A stretch of DNA of 64,000 bases from Aegilops tauschii subsp. strangulata (lineage: Eukaryota; Streptophyta; Magnoliopsida; Poales; Poaceae): NCBI RefSeq assembly GCF_002575655.3, contig NC_053035.3:505640601-505704600 (forward strand). Direction: 5' to 3'. The notes beneath the pieces were generated by a model. The model worked only from the letters and a program-made list of their open reading frames with translations. It made no database searches and was not told the origin of the DNA. The translations under genes were made by a program, and so were the position numbers. Positions within the stretch are counted from its first letter, which is position 1; every line of letters begins with the position of its first letter. This document shows, piece after piece, positions 42,910 through 54,339 of the stretch.

Positions 42910-45900
42910 ATGGCCCACAACGATGAGGCCGGCGGTTCGGGCGGCAAGCAATTCTGGGAGCTGTCCCAGGAGATGGAGGAAGAACCTCACCGCTATGAGG
43001 ATGCCACGGAAGACACCGATCCTGACTACACAACCCCTAGTGGCGTCGGGGATGACACCACTGATGGTGCCGCCGAGGATGCCACCACTGATGATGGCGG
43101 CGCACGCACAGATGGCAGCCAACCGAAGAGGCAACGGAAGGACCGGCGCCCGAACGTGCTCGGCACCGTCATGGAGGAATTTACTGAAGTGAACTCCGAC
43201 GGGCATCCAACGGCGCCCAAACATGTAGTCAAGGGGTACTCGGTTCAGCTCGGGTGCATTCTCCGGAGCACCGTCTCGATCAACACCGAGAACCTAAGGC
43301 ATCAGGACCGAGGGAATTTGCGCTGCCTCCTCTTCACGAAGCTGCACGAACGATACAAGTTCCCCAATGAGTTTGCAAACACACGCCTCTCAGGGAATAA
43401 AGTGAACAGTGCCGCCCTCACGAGGATGAGCACGGCCCTGTCTACATGGAGAAGCACGGTGAAGGCAATGATTGAAAAAGGTGATAGTTATGAGAAGATC
43501 AAGGCGAAATATCCTTTGATGAGCGAAGATGACTACAAGGAGTTCAAGATCAAGTGGGAGAGCAGCACAACCTCCGAATCAATTCAGTGGGGGAAAGAAA
43601 TGCGGCAGTTGAACTTAGGGGTCCACCAACTCGGTCCCGGCGGTTATAGAGTGGCGGAGCCTATATGGGACAAGGAGGACGCGGAGCGTGCCGAGCAAGG
43701 CCTACCGCCCCGCTTCGAGAAATTCCCTGACAAGCAGACCAGGAACTTTGTCAGGGCCCGGTACAAGGAGGACCCGGTAACAAAGGAGCTTACCACGGAT
43801 CCGAAGACCAAGGCGCTTGAGAAAGTTCTGGTAAGGAATACACCCCCGCGTAATTAGCTACATATATGGTTGCATTCTATTTAATGAAGCCAAATTTCTA
43901 AATGGTTCACATTCCTTCCGCAGGAGGCTGAAAGCAGTAGCGCGGGGTCATCTCAGAGCTCCCCTTTTGACACCCCTTTAAATAGGGCGTTGAACGTAAT
44001 GAAAAACAAGGATAAGCTCAGTAAGCCGTCGTCAGCTGGTCGTGTGGCCGGCAAAGGCTTGTCCACAAAATGGTCGTCATACTATACCGCTGGTGGGCGA
44101 AAGGAGAAAAAGACCAGCTCGGAAAGCCAGTCGCGCGAGGTTCAAGAACTCAAGGCACAAGTGGCGCGGATTCCGGAGATTGTCCAAGAGCAAGTGCAAC
44201 AACAACTGGGAACGACGCTCACCGCCATTGTGCCTACCTTGATTCAGGGGCTGACGACGTGGATTGCGGGCGGCCAACAGGGGCCTCCCCCGGTTCCCAA
44301 CTTCACGGCCAGCAACTCGCACAATGCGCAGGCGGCGCCATTGGTGTCTCCGGCGGAGGCGATATTCGCGTCTCCGGCGCCGGCACGGGCATTGGAGCTT
44401 AATGCACCTGGGTGTACGCCGGCCGGCACCTCGCCAGCAAGCGGCCCCTCCGTCAGTTGCACGCGCACGCCCGCCGTTGGCGGTGCCTCAACATTAGCTG
44501 AGCTCGACGGCATCACGGTAACTAAGCCTCTCGGCCGATGACTTCATCTCCTTGCCTTTGACTGGGCATCCCTGACGCCCTACATGTTTTCGCAGGGCGC
44601 CACCGATGTTCCTTGCACTCTCCTGCACTTCGTGGGCGGCGAGTTGGTCGATGTCGCCAAGGGCAGAATCGTTCAACCGGGCAACCGCGTGTTCCACGGT
44701 AATCCGATGCCACCCACCTTCTATAGGGTTGAACTGGTTCGGGTACTGCCAGGCTGCAACGAGTTGTTACCTCCGATTCGACCCGCTGGGGCCGACGAAG
44801 ATGATGTGATGACCCTCAGCGCCTGTGTAAGCTGGCCCCTGCTTCGGCCGAAGAGCCAGATTCGTTTGGGGGCGGGGGACACCACCCCACAGACAAGACC
44901 GCCAGTCGTGCCAGCGCCAAGCCATGGCAAGAACGCCGCAACGCTGCCGGACCTGCCCGGACATCCCTATGGCACAGGATCCGAACATGCATATGGCACA
45001 GGATCCGGACGATGACGACAACGACGACGGTACATTTACCAACGTCGATAAGTACTTTGCCGAACATGGGTACGGTGACGAGTTCTGCGGGCCTCCTTCT
45101 CAAGAACCCAACCCTCAAAAAGATGACCGCGATCTAGCTGGTACGGCGGAGAAACCCAATTGCAACAGGCGTCGTCTGGCGTTCAGTTCTCAGGAGACGC
45201 CTCCAGCTGCCGCCTTCACCGAGCCTCAGATAGCTGAGGTGCCAAATATTATCAGCCCCAACACGCTCAAGAAGGCGGTCTGTGAGCAGAACTCGATCCC
45301 ATTACAGCAGATCAAGAAGAAGGGACGGAAACGAAAGACTAACAAGGGCGCCAGTGCGAGCCAACCGGCACCGAGTACGATCCGTGCTCAGGACGGACCA
45401 CCTTCACCTAAGGATATCTCGAGGAGGGTGCATGTGGCGGGTAGGCCGATGCTACCGACAAATATGCTCAATGCTGCAACCGGTGCTATGCGGAGTCTGC
45501 ATGACAGTGTTCTTTCTTTGGAGAAGTGGCATCTCAGAGAGAATGATGTGGCATACCCGGTTTTCGTGGCCAAGGTGCCAGAGGGCAAGGGCTTTGTGGA
45601 TAGCGCCGTCGGGGGTACGATCGTCCTGCGATTTGATGACATCTTTGCTATGCTTAACCTTCATCCGCTGCACTACACCTTCGTTCGGCTGTTTTCGCTG
45701 AGTATGGAGATGCGGATCATTAGAGACAAGACCCCGGACATTGTGATAGTCGACCCCTTCTACATGCATGCCAAGATCTTGGGCAGCGCTGGGGACCGGC
45801 AAGTCGCGAGTTCACACCTCGAAGGCGTCATTCTGGCAAACCCAGATAAGGATAACTTCCTCGTGCCTTACTTTCCCGAGTAAGTCATCTCCTAACCGCC

Positions 45901-46524
45901 CCGTAACATATGATTTCTTAGATTTCGATCGTTCTTTTTTTTCTAACATACCGTGTTCTGTGCAGTGACACACATTGCACACTCATCCTCTTAAGCCCGA
46001 AATATTCCATGGCCACGTATCTCGACCCGGACCGTGACTCCAAGATAGACTACACAAATATCAAGAAAGTTCTTGATGATGCTCTCCCCGGCTACGCCGC
46101 ATCTGGAGGCACCTTTAAGAGGCCAGTTCGTAGGTACGGGAGGCACGTGTTCACCCACAATACGACGTTTCCCTGCGTCAAGCAGCCGCCTGGCGGTCAG
46201 AAGGATGCCTACTACGCCCTCCATCACATGCGGGCGATCGTGCGGGACCATAATCACCTTCTGCTACCAAATAATCTCAAAGATTGGGCCGCAAGCTTGG
46301 GGGCAATCCAGGACGCGGACATCCGACAAGAATTCTTTCGCATCCAGTCGGAGTTTGCAGAAATCATCCATCAAGATGTCCTTCGTACCTCGGGGCAGTT
46401 CTACCTCAAATTTCAACCGTCCAACAGCGAGATAGACACAACGCTACAAATGCAGGCTGACAACGCCCGCGACTTCATGACCATCACGACAGACGGCGGC
46501 TTCATCCACGCTCCGGTCCCATGA
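42910..46524 (+). pseudogene. CACTA second gene: plant En/Spm transposase domain (Transposase_24-like) plus Ulp1-like domain
   Basis: Exons 42910-43830, 43924-44517, 44596-about 44940, about 44930-45879 and 45966-46524 join with GT-AG borders, except for a frame change near 44930-44990. There a 24-bp tandem duplication (TATGGCACAGGATCC...) disrupts the reading. Residues ~150-330 match the plant Ptta/En/Spm transposase domain (NSAALTRMSTALSTWR, IWDKEDAERAEQG). A Gln-rich coiled coil follows (EIVQEQVQQQLG). The last two exons have an Ulp1 protease-like fold (FPDDTHCTLILLSPKYS, CVKQPPGGQKDAYYALHHM). The His and Gln are kept, but where active Ulp1 has C-G-Y-Y the sequence is D-A-Y-Y, so it probably lacks protease activity. 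Presumed role is binding subterminal repeats with TNP2. Confidence 0.72.
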
Positions 46525-46769
46525 GTCGAGTCGAAAGTTGTGATTCTATGTGTAGTTCTGAAACATTCATTAGCTCATGTTGTAATTAAACTGTAGTGAA
46601 CTTGTATGTCTCTTTGGTTTGGACAGTCGTTCAACTTAGATGTAATCGATGCTATTTGTTAGTAGGACCATGAATCGTGCTATTAATGTCTTGCTTTTCT
46701 CTTCCGATCCTTTTGTTGCATACTTATATATTGCTTATGTATTGTCTGTTGTTTGGCTAGTGCATAGAG

Positions 46770-47012
46770 ATGCCGTCGTATGTCGTGTACAAGGGTAAGG
46801 TTCCCGGAGTCTACGACGACTGGGAGGAATGTCGGAGACAGGTTCACCGTTTCAGCGGTAACAGTTACAAAGGGTACACCACTAGGGCGGAGGCGGAATC
46901 TAGATACGCGCGCTATCTAGCGGGAGAGAGGAGGGAGCGTTGGAGGAACCGGATGAAGACCAGTTTCATCGCGATGATGCTCATCGTGATGACCGCATCT
47001 CTCTCTATGTGA
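46770..47012 (+). CDS. Small CACTA ORF: RNase H1 hybrid-binding-like domain with C-terminal hydrophobic segment
   Basis: An intact 80-residue ORF. Residues 3-50 (YVVYKGKVPGVYDDWEECRR, then FSGNSYKGYTTRAEAESRY) match the pattern of the RNase H1 N-terminal domain, which grips RNA-DNA hybrids and dsRNA; the same fold is named for the caulimovirus viroplasmin. A basic stretch (RRERWRNRMK) follows, then about 17 hydrophobic residues (TSFIAMMLIVMTASLSM) to the C-terminus, as in tail-anchored proteins. No RNase H catalytic domain follows. It lies 246 bp after the second gene, before the right subterminal repeats. Its function in the transposon is unknown. Confidence 0.6.
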   Translation: MPSYVVYKGKVPGVYDDWEECRRQVHRFSGNSYKGYTTRAEAESRYARYLAGERRERWRNRMKTSFIAMMLIVMTASLSM

Positions 47013-47264
47013 TGGTAGTTTAGATGATCGATATCGACTTGTAATGTGAAGACAAACTCGCTACTCGCGGTCTCGAGACTTGTAATGTTCTATCTTCGTT
47101 CGGTCTTTTGAATTCGGAGACTAATATGATGAATTGTATTCGGAGACTAATCTTCTATTGTATTCGATGAATCTGCTGTTGCTGTGTCCTGCTGCTTATT
47201 TTCTGTCCAATAATATATTTTGTAATCTGTGCAAAAATCAGAAAAGAAAAAAATAATCCCTAAT

Positions 47265-47645
47265 ATACATACTAATGGCGCATCACGCCAACGTGCGCCA
47301 TTAGTATGCCAAAGGATACTAATGGCGCATCCCAGAGAAGTGCGCCATTAGTATGCCAGAGGGTACTAATGGCGCATCACCCAGCAGTGCGCCATTAGTA
47401 TGCCGAAGGATACTAATGGCGCATCACACTGCAGTGCGCCATTAGTATGGCAAAGCACATGGGTATATATGGCCCCCTGGGAGGCATACTAATGGCGCAC
47501 CGTGGCCTATACTAATGGCGCATTGCCCGGTGCGCCATTAGACCATTAGTAAAAATTACTAGTGGCGTGATGCTAGTGGCGCACCAGTAGTGCGCCATTA
47601 GTAGTCAAAACTGGTGCGCCACTAGTAAGCCTTTTTCTAGTAGTG
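47265..47645. repeat. Right subterminal repeat array of the large CACTA
   Basis: About 16 copies of ACTAATGGCGCAT(C) and TGCGCCATTAGTATG in alternating orientation, ending in CTTTTTCTAGTAGTG. Confidence 0.85.
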
Positions 47646-47798
47646 GATGGGTCTTGTGACGTTTGTCTATGTATCCACACATGCATCAAGTTTCCGGTTA
47701 GTACAATTCTAGCATGAATAATAAACATTTATCATGATATAAGGAAATATAAAATAACAACTTTATTATTGCCTCTAGGGCATATTTCCTTCACTTTG

Positions 47799-48530
47799 CG
47801 GGAGCCCGGACAACACATGTAGGACTCCGACACCCCCGGCCCACCAAAAACCCTTCCCGGACCCCACGTCTTCATCCTCCCCATTTTCTCTCCTTTCTTC
47901 TTTCCCTCTTGCCTTCGTCGCCGCTCCACCATCCTGGCCATCACGCCACACCCTTGACTGAACTCTACGTCTTCGTCACCTCCAGCGTTCCAGCCGGGCT
48001 CCACCCCACTTCTCCTCCTTCGCCGTTCAACCCCTGTCCGCAGATCGCCCGGCCAGGTACCGCTACTACTATACTCACCATGCCCCGCAACCGTTCGATG
48101 AATTTAAGAACATGGGTGATCCTACTGAACTTCCAAATCAGAATCCAGCCACCTTTGAAGATTATTCAAATGCATCAACAAATTCGGCATCGACCAACTA
48201 ACGAGCATCTGAAGGAAGATCTGATTGAGAATCAGTGGGCTGTTAAAGGGGACAACAATGTTGGAATGTAAAATTTTCACGTTTTAAAAATTAAACCAGT
48301 GCTGCATGCAATTATTTGAACGTCTGTACGCTATGTATGCGGCTATTTGAACGTCTGAACTCTATGTATGTGGCTTTTTTAACTTATGCAATATTAAAAA
48401 AAGACCGGATATATGCAGATAGCGTTGGATGACGGCCTCCCGTATCCGTGCCCGCGGACTGATCCCTCCTGTTCGCGGACGGATGCCAGAGGAAATTTAT
48501 GGGTCTCCGTTGGGGACACCCTAAGCAGAG
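47799..48530 (+). mobile_element. Harbinger-derived relic (right half of Copia A target)
   Basis: Continues the pre-insertion sequence from 25106-25372. A GC-rich leader precedes a degraded frame (PQPFDEFKNMGDPTELPNQNPATFEDYSN, about 48080-48170), and the end CGCGGACGGATGCCAGAGG...CCGTTGGGGACACCC resembles Harbinger subterminal sequence. Stops interrupt the frame. The assignment is moderate. Confidence 0.45.
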
Positions 48531-50328
48531 CATGTAATGTTGCCACACAAAGAAAAAAGTAGAGCATGTAATGTGCGTGCATCTCCTCCACAAAAGGAGA
48601 AAAGTTCAACGCGGTTTTGATCGGCTCTCCCGTCCCGTGAGTATGCAACAATGCATACAGAAAGATTTGATAAATAACCAGCCGCCACGAGAAAAGAGGA
48701 GATCCAAATTAATCAATTTTCAGTTGAACTGATCGTCACGAGAAAGGGAGCACGTACGCATATACCCAGCCCGTGGTGCAAATTAATTAAGCACGAGCAA
48801 AGCAACTCCGAGCTATCACCCTATCGATGCAACAACCACGATGGCTGTTCCAACCACGCGGCTTTATTTTTCTCACATAAGTAGGCCTTTGGGAGCCGGC
48901 GGTCTTGTGCCTTTGGAACCCCGAACGAGAAGCCGGTGCATCTGCAGCGAAGAATCTGTCCAAGGTCATCGCTTGAAACACTCATCAACAGCTTCGGAAG
49001 TGCTCCAACGAGAGAACAAAAACCCTATATGTTGCCGCTGCCGCATCGTCGGTAGCACCAATGCACACAAAAATCATTATGCCAAAGGAACAACACAAGA
49101 CAACCCCACAAACCTCTCGACCTGGTATTAGGGAGATTTTAGTTGAGCCATCGACGCCGCCAGAGGAGACATAAAGCTCCCTTCTCCCCCCTCGCCCCTC
49201 CTCTTGACGGCACCAGAGGTGAGGAAACCCCGGATTTAGAGTTGGTCATGTCGCGCGCGAGAGACAGTGTCGATGCCGAAAAAGACTTTCGCCCCGCTTT
49301 AGAGTTAAGGCAACAACCAACATACAAGCCGACGCAAACCCCACACACACACACAAGGCAAGATACGTAGGTGCCAAAGACCAACAACTACGACACCCCA
49401 AACGACTCAAAGAACTACGGAATGACACTAAGATTGCTACGGAGCCAGTGGAGCTCTTCCCGGCGAAACTCCGAAGAGGTGAAGTTGAAAGTCGATGAAC
49501 CGTGAACTCTAGGACAGTGCCTTTAGGAAGGACATGACACCGGAGCGCCACCACCGCACGATCCAAGGATCAAGATTTTCACCAGGAGCACGGCGAAGGA
49601 CAAGGAGCAACCACAACAGAGACTTCAAGAAGGTGACGACGTCCACGGGCACCGCCTCCGTCGACCTGGTCAAAGCCAGACAGGGTTTTCATCTCGGCAA
49701 GTATACTCCGCCTACGCCCAGGGAATGCGAGTCACACATACGACAGTCGCACACCGTCGCATAACGTGAAAACGCCAACCACCACACCGCCCATGCAGCC
49801 ATGCCGGCTAGCCGCATGCACCTGAGCCGCGTGCTCAGCCCACGAGCACCACGACTCCCACCACACGAGCCGGCGCGCAGGAAACAAGACACCTAGAATC
49901 CATCCATCGCTGCGAGCGATGAACCGACCAACAAAGCCGCCAGTGACTAGTTCGACCACATCGATCAGGAATCCACTAGATCTAGGAAGAGGTGAAACTG
50001 CGGGAGTGGACCATGTCAATGACCGACACACGGGTGGCCTGACTGCATCGGCGCCACCCATCTCTCTCACCACCTCACCAACACCACCCTTGTGATGCCC
50101 AACCGGAGCTCCCTGGCTGGATCCGCATCTGGCAAACCCCGGCCACAGGCGCAACGAAGTGAGGTGCCGGGCCAGCCACCACCTGCAGCCGTGAAAGAAC
50201 AACATGGACATCCGCACGAGCCGCTCGCTAACGGTCAGACACCATACACCAAAATTAACCAAAACTACTTTCATCGTCTTCCTTTTACAACTTCAATCAT
50301 GCATGTACTCTCTCTCTCTCTCTCTCTA
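48531..50328. other. Unclassified repeat-like sequence, no supportable gene
   Basis: GC-moderate sequence in which the best frames lie on the minus strand (49732-50274, 49246-49566), but they lack recognisable domains. Texture and coding bias suggest an antisense transposon or pseudogene. It ends in a (CT)n microsatellite at about 50311-50328. Confidence 0.4.
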
Positions 50329-52740
50329 CTAAGGGCATCTACAGTCGGGTAATCCAAACCCGCCTCAAACGCCCAGGCGGGCGGCCTGGTCAGTGACTGA
50401 TAAAAAAATACGACCCAGACGGGTGCCTCAAATGGCCGGGTTGACCGGCGTCCCTCATATCCAGCCCAAATATGGGGAGGATATGGGGAGGCCCGGGTGC
50501 ACCCAGGCGCATCCGCCACGTCGGACCAAACATGCCTAACCCACCACACATTGCACAAAATCCACGAAACCCTTCCCCCTCCTGCCACCTTCCTCCAACC
50601 TTTTCCACGTCTGAGCCCTTGTCGTCCGCCACTCTTGCTCCCCATACTCGCCGTCGGTCCCGATCTGCCACCCTAGATGTCGTCCAACCCGTCCCCGGTC
50701 GTTGCGACAGAGGCTGTGTCCACCTCATCCATCAGTGTCCCTTCTTCGGCTTCGTCTTGCAAGTTGGAGAACATCGCCCGAAGGGACCGACAAGGGAGGC
50801 AGCGAGAGAGGGGAGCGTAGGCATCATAGGGATCAGATGCGGACATGGACGAGTAGCTGTCCACACCCCCCACCAAGCCCGGGACCCCGCACCCTATCCA
50901 TCTAGCCACCGACAAGGATCGCGCCATCGGACCTGGTTGGGACATAGGAGGATCCGATGCCCGGTTGGACGTCTGTCACTCACTCTAGCTTGTTCGGGCG
51001 CGGACAAGCACGTGCACCAGCGGCGCCCGGTCTGCGCATGACTTGTTCGACGAATGACACAACAATACTCAGTATGTTCTTGTTGCTCCTGTCCGATCAA
51101 CTTTGCATATGCCATGTACAAGGTTTTGCATATACCGCTAGTTCATTTCGAACATGATGAATGCTTGGAAACCATGTTCACCTAGGAGTTGATCATGTCA
51201 TCTCGGACATGATCAATGATAATCCAGGTCTGACCTAAAATGGACTACGAATTGGGGGATCCAACTGGCCCTTCATTTGGAGTTGGGACAACATCAAATC
51301 CCAATCCGAGCAAGAAGAAGAAGAAAGCAAAGACGGCAAAGGCAAGAGGTCCGGATTCTTAACTTTTTAGGATATTTTATCGGTCAAATATTGGTTGGCC
51401 ACAACAGTGGATCTAATATGCGACACAGAGCAAAAGGGGAACAAGTATTGGGAGAAGATTTGGAAGGAATATCATGAACAAAAGCAATATGTGGAGCCAC
51501 ATCCAATCATGATCAACCATAATGTGGCATCTCTCTAACATCCGTGGGGATCATTCAAGGGGAAGTGAACAAGTATGTCGGCTACTACTCACAAGCGCCA
51601 TCAAAGTGGGATGGGAGTGACAACTCACGTAAGCTAACTTCATCTTCTCATCATTTGCATATGCTTGTTTTTGGTGCATTCTCATGCGCATACATATTTT
51701 GTTTGGTAGATGGTGGTGGCGGCTACTATGTATCACGAAACGGAGAAGAAGCCATTTGGTTTTAGCCGCTGTTGGGTGATATTGAATGACAAACTAAAGT
51801 GGACACAACTTGTGGCCGATCTGAAGGCCGGCAATAGGAGGAATGGTGGCTCAAGCTCCCACCAATCAATTGGGTTGAACGAAGAAGACGAAGATGTTGT
51901 AGTGGATAATGGAAGAGCCACCATGTGAAAGGATAACCGACAAGTAATGGAAAACAGGTGGGAGAAGGCAAGGGCCTCTCGTGACACTGCGGCTACAAAA
52001 ATGTCCACCACATATACGGGCATTTTTTTGATGAGGGAGAACAAGAAAGAGGAGAGGTACAGGCTCATGTTGGATGCGCAAAAGGAGAGGATAGATTGGG
52101 ACCGAAAGAGGGCGGACAAGAAGGTGGAAATTGAGAGAGAGAAGATCGATTTGGAGAAGCAAGAGGGGGCTATCAAATGGGAGCTCGAGAAGGCCAAGAC
52201 GTTTGGAGAGAATGAGCTTGAGAAGGAGAGGATGCAAATCGCACGGGGCGCGGAGGATATGAAGATCATGTTGGCGAACGAAATCCTCTTGGATGAGCAT
52301 GCAAAGAAGTGGCTTGCGGAGAAGAAGAATGAGATCAATGACCGCAGGGAATACGAGGCGGTGAGGGCGGCTACGATAGCAGTGGAGCCTGCAGCAAGGA
52401 TAAAGACAGAGCATGCGGCCCGGATGCAGCCAAAGCAGAACGCAAGGATGATCTCAGAGTAGGCGGCATGGATGGCATTCGATGAGTGATCTGGCCAGCA
52501 AGCGAGTGATCCACATGTTTGGACGTTGATTTCATTTTGGCATGTTCTGGTTGTTGAACTATAATTTGTTTTGTTTTGCCGTATTTGTTTTGAACTATCG
52601 AATTGAGACGACGTATAATCAACGTGTATGGATTGCATGAATTTAAGATTCCGCATTTGACGTGCGTGGATGTGCGGTAGTCCCAACGAAGGGCCGCCTG
52701 GTCGTTCTCAACAAACTACGCCATGTTACCTACAAGCAAT
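50329..52740 (+). mobile_element. Harbinger-type element with ORF1 relic
   Basis: It begins with AAGGGCATCTACAGTCGGG, the terminus type seen inverted at about 22136, then a GC-rich subterminal region (to about 50,520), followed by a broken ORF1. No transposase ORF2 is found. The right border is approximate. Confidence 0.6.
50676..52462 (+). pseudogene. PIF/Harbinger ORF1-type protein, heavily broken
   Basis: Starts at ATGTCGTCCAACCC and reads a Ser/Thr-rich leader before stops near 50810. The Myb/SANT-like part is seen around 51420-51600 (EQKGNKYWEKIWKEYHEQKQ, then GIIQGEVNKYVGYYSQ). The NAM-associated part KPFGFSRCWVILNDKLKW lies at about 51750-51800, and a coiled coil AIKWELEKAKTFGENELEKE at about 52166-52225. 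Several stops and frame changes occur. It is related to the ORF1 pseudogene at 1707-3813 but from a different subfamily. Confidence 0.7.
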
Positions 52741-52765
52741 TGGCCGCTATACGTGGGCGTGGGTA

Positions 52766-53059
52766 CTTCCACCGGTCTTTTTTACCCCGCGTATTAGATT
52801 TTTATCAAGTCAAAAAATTTAAAGTTCGACTAAATTTATATTAAAAAACATCGACATCTACAATATCAAATATATATACTGTGAAACTATATTTCATAAT
52901 AAATCAAACAATATTGATTTGTCATTGTGAATGTTGATACTTTTTTTATAAATTTGATCAAAGTAATGATACTTTGACTTTGAACAAAATTTATATGCAG
53001 ACTAAAAAGGACCGAAGGGAGACAAAACTTATATATAGACTAATAAGGACCGGAGGGAG
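52766..53059. mobile_element. Stowaway (Tc1/Mariner) MITE, 294 bp
   Basis: Flanked by TA on both sides (52764-52765, 53060-53061). The right end is GGACCGGAGGGAG. The left end CTTCCACCGGTC is a decayed copy. The terminal GACTAAAAAGGACCG segment is duplicated about 35 bp apart at the right end. The uninterrupted target occurs at about 55535-55560 (GTGGGCGTGGGGTATATATG). Confidence 0.85.
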
Positions 53060-53116
53060 TATATATGCCTCCTCGTTCGATTAACCTGTTTCTTTTTCTA
53101 CCTTGCATGCCGAAAA

Positions 53117-54160
53117 TCTATACCTAATAATAAAGGGTTATTGCTTCTTGCGGTACGTTACGGAAGCTGTTCTCAAAGTTCCAAAATATTACTCACCAAT
53201 GCCACCTATAAATGATAAAAAAAAGTTTCACACAGAGGAATCCCCCACCTGGGCCGGCCTATGCAGTAGGGACCTCCTATACTGCGCTCTGCATGCTAGG
53301 AGAAGATGCAGCGCGCCCGTTTGGGCCGACCCCATGTCTGGGCAGCCTGCTTTTTTAATTCTGTTTTTTATTTTTATTTTATTTTTCGTTTTCATTTTTT
53401 CTACTTGAAATAATTCGGGACTTCAATAAAGCTCCGAAAATAGAAACAAAGGAGAATTTTTAAAAAAAGGTTTAAAAATAATAAAATGCTTGTGGATTCA
53501 AAACATGTTCGCGATCTTACAAAAAATGTTTGCTTATTGAAAAAATGTTCAAATTTTGAAAACAAATGGTTGAGAAATTAAAAAATGTTGGTGATTTTTT
53601 AGAAGTTTGTGTATTAAAAATATTAATGAAATTGAACAAAATTTGACAATTCAAAAAATGTTCATGAATGAAGAAATATCCTAAATATTCAAAAACTGTC
53701 CGTGACTTACAAATTAGTTTATTCCTTCATAAAATGTTCGCTGACTCAAGAAATGATCATGCATTTCAAAAAATGTTCGTTAAATCAACAAAATGTTCAT
53801 GAATTTGAAAAATTGTTCCACCAATTTTGCAGAACAATGTTCATCCATTCTAGAAATGTTCGCTGATTCAAAAAAATGGTTAGAAAAAATGTTCACAATT
53901 TTTTAAAAATATTTGCAGATAGTATAAAAGTTCATAAATTAAAAAAACTTGATTTTAGAAAATGTTTATAAATTTATAAAAGTGTTCATGAATTTGGAAA
54001 ACCTTCACGATTTCAAATATGTTCATGAGTTTGAAAAAATGTTCATGATTTCATGAAATTGAGAGTGATAGTGTATCTCGGTGATGCAGCAAAATGTGAT
54101 CATGGCCATTGGAGATTATGATTTTTTTCTCTCGTTGCAATGCACGGGCCCTTTTGCTAG
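53117..54160 (+). mobile_element. Non-autonomous Helitron (plus orientation)
   Basis: The 5' end TCTATACCTAATAATAAAGG is preceded by A; the 3' end TCGTTGCAATGCACGGGCCC is followed by TTTTG, CTAG and host T. This fits the grass Helitron consensus and A-T insertion preference closely. The interior is degenerate AAAATGTTCATGAATTT-like repeats with no gene. It is a family member of 23929-25066 in inverse orientation. Confidence 0.85.
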
Positions 54161-54339
54161 TAAGAACAAAGCAAAGAAAAGAAGAAAGCGATGAAAAGAA
54201 GACGTGTGCCTGCGTGCGCTGTCGTAGCCATTGGAGCCAGAGTCGCTGCGGTCATCTGCCATGGATCAGAAGCGAAGAGGAAAGGACGGATCGGGAAGAG
54301 GAGAGAATGGAGAGAGTGGAGTGGGTTGAGCGGACTGCG
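54161..54339. other. Flank between Helitron and Harbinger terminus; no gene seen
   Basis: Purine-rich sequence whose short ORFs lack recognisable features. Confidence 0.35.

Larger units (their letters stand above)
35765..47645 (+). mobile_element. Autonomous-type CACTA (En/Spm) element, 11.9 kb
   Basis: It is bounded by the 3-bp duplication GAT (35762-35764, 47646-47648). The right end reads CACTACTAGAAAAAGGC on the minus strand. The left end is ACTACTAGGAAAAGG, with the first C changed to A. Subterminal arrays of ACTAATGGCGCACC and its inverse flank both sides. The three coding units, all on the plus strand, are a TNP2-type transposase, a multi-exon En/Spm second protein and a small RNase H1-HBD-like ORF. 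The target is the Copia A LTR, where the two GAT copies rejoin as AACGGATGGGTCTTG. Confidence 0.93.
25373..47793 (-). mobile_element. Ty1/Copia LTR retrotransposon A (BARE/WIS/Angela-like) with two nested CACTA elements
   Basis: The outer borders are TG...CA, flanked by the 5-bp duplication CTTTG (25368-25372 and 47794-47798). The element reads on the minus strand: 5' LTR at right (32239-47793, interrupted), primer-binding site next to it, then gag, protease, integrase and reverse transcriptase leftward to a polypurine tract and the 3' LTR at left. The 5' LTR holds CACTA insertions at 33316-35211 and 35765-47645. Without them the element is about 8.6 kb, normal for this group. All coding parts are broken. 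Confidence 0.92.
32239..47793 (-). repeat. 5' LTR of Copia A, split into three pieces
   Basis: Pieces at 32239-33315, 35215-35764 and 47649-47793 together match the 3' LTR. The first gap is the 1.9-kb CACTA (TSD TAC) and the second is the 11.9-kb CACTA (TSD GAT). A segment at about 35690-35764 repeats 35551-35620 (GACATGAAGAAA...CTGAACG), so the LTR was locally duplicated and has lost about 45 bp relative to the other LTR. Confidence 0.88.

Noticed and set aside
49732..50274. 180-codon minus-strand ORF as a host gene
   Set aside because: No recognisable domain, no splice-supported neighbours, and the region looks repeat-derived.
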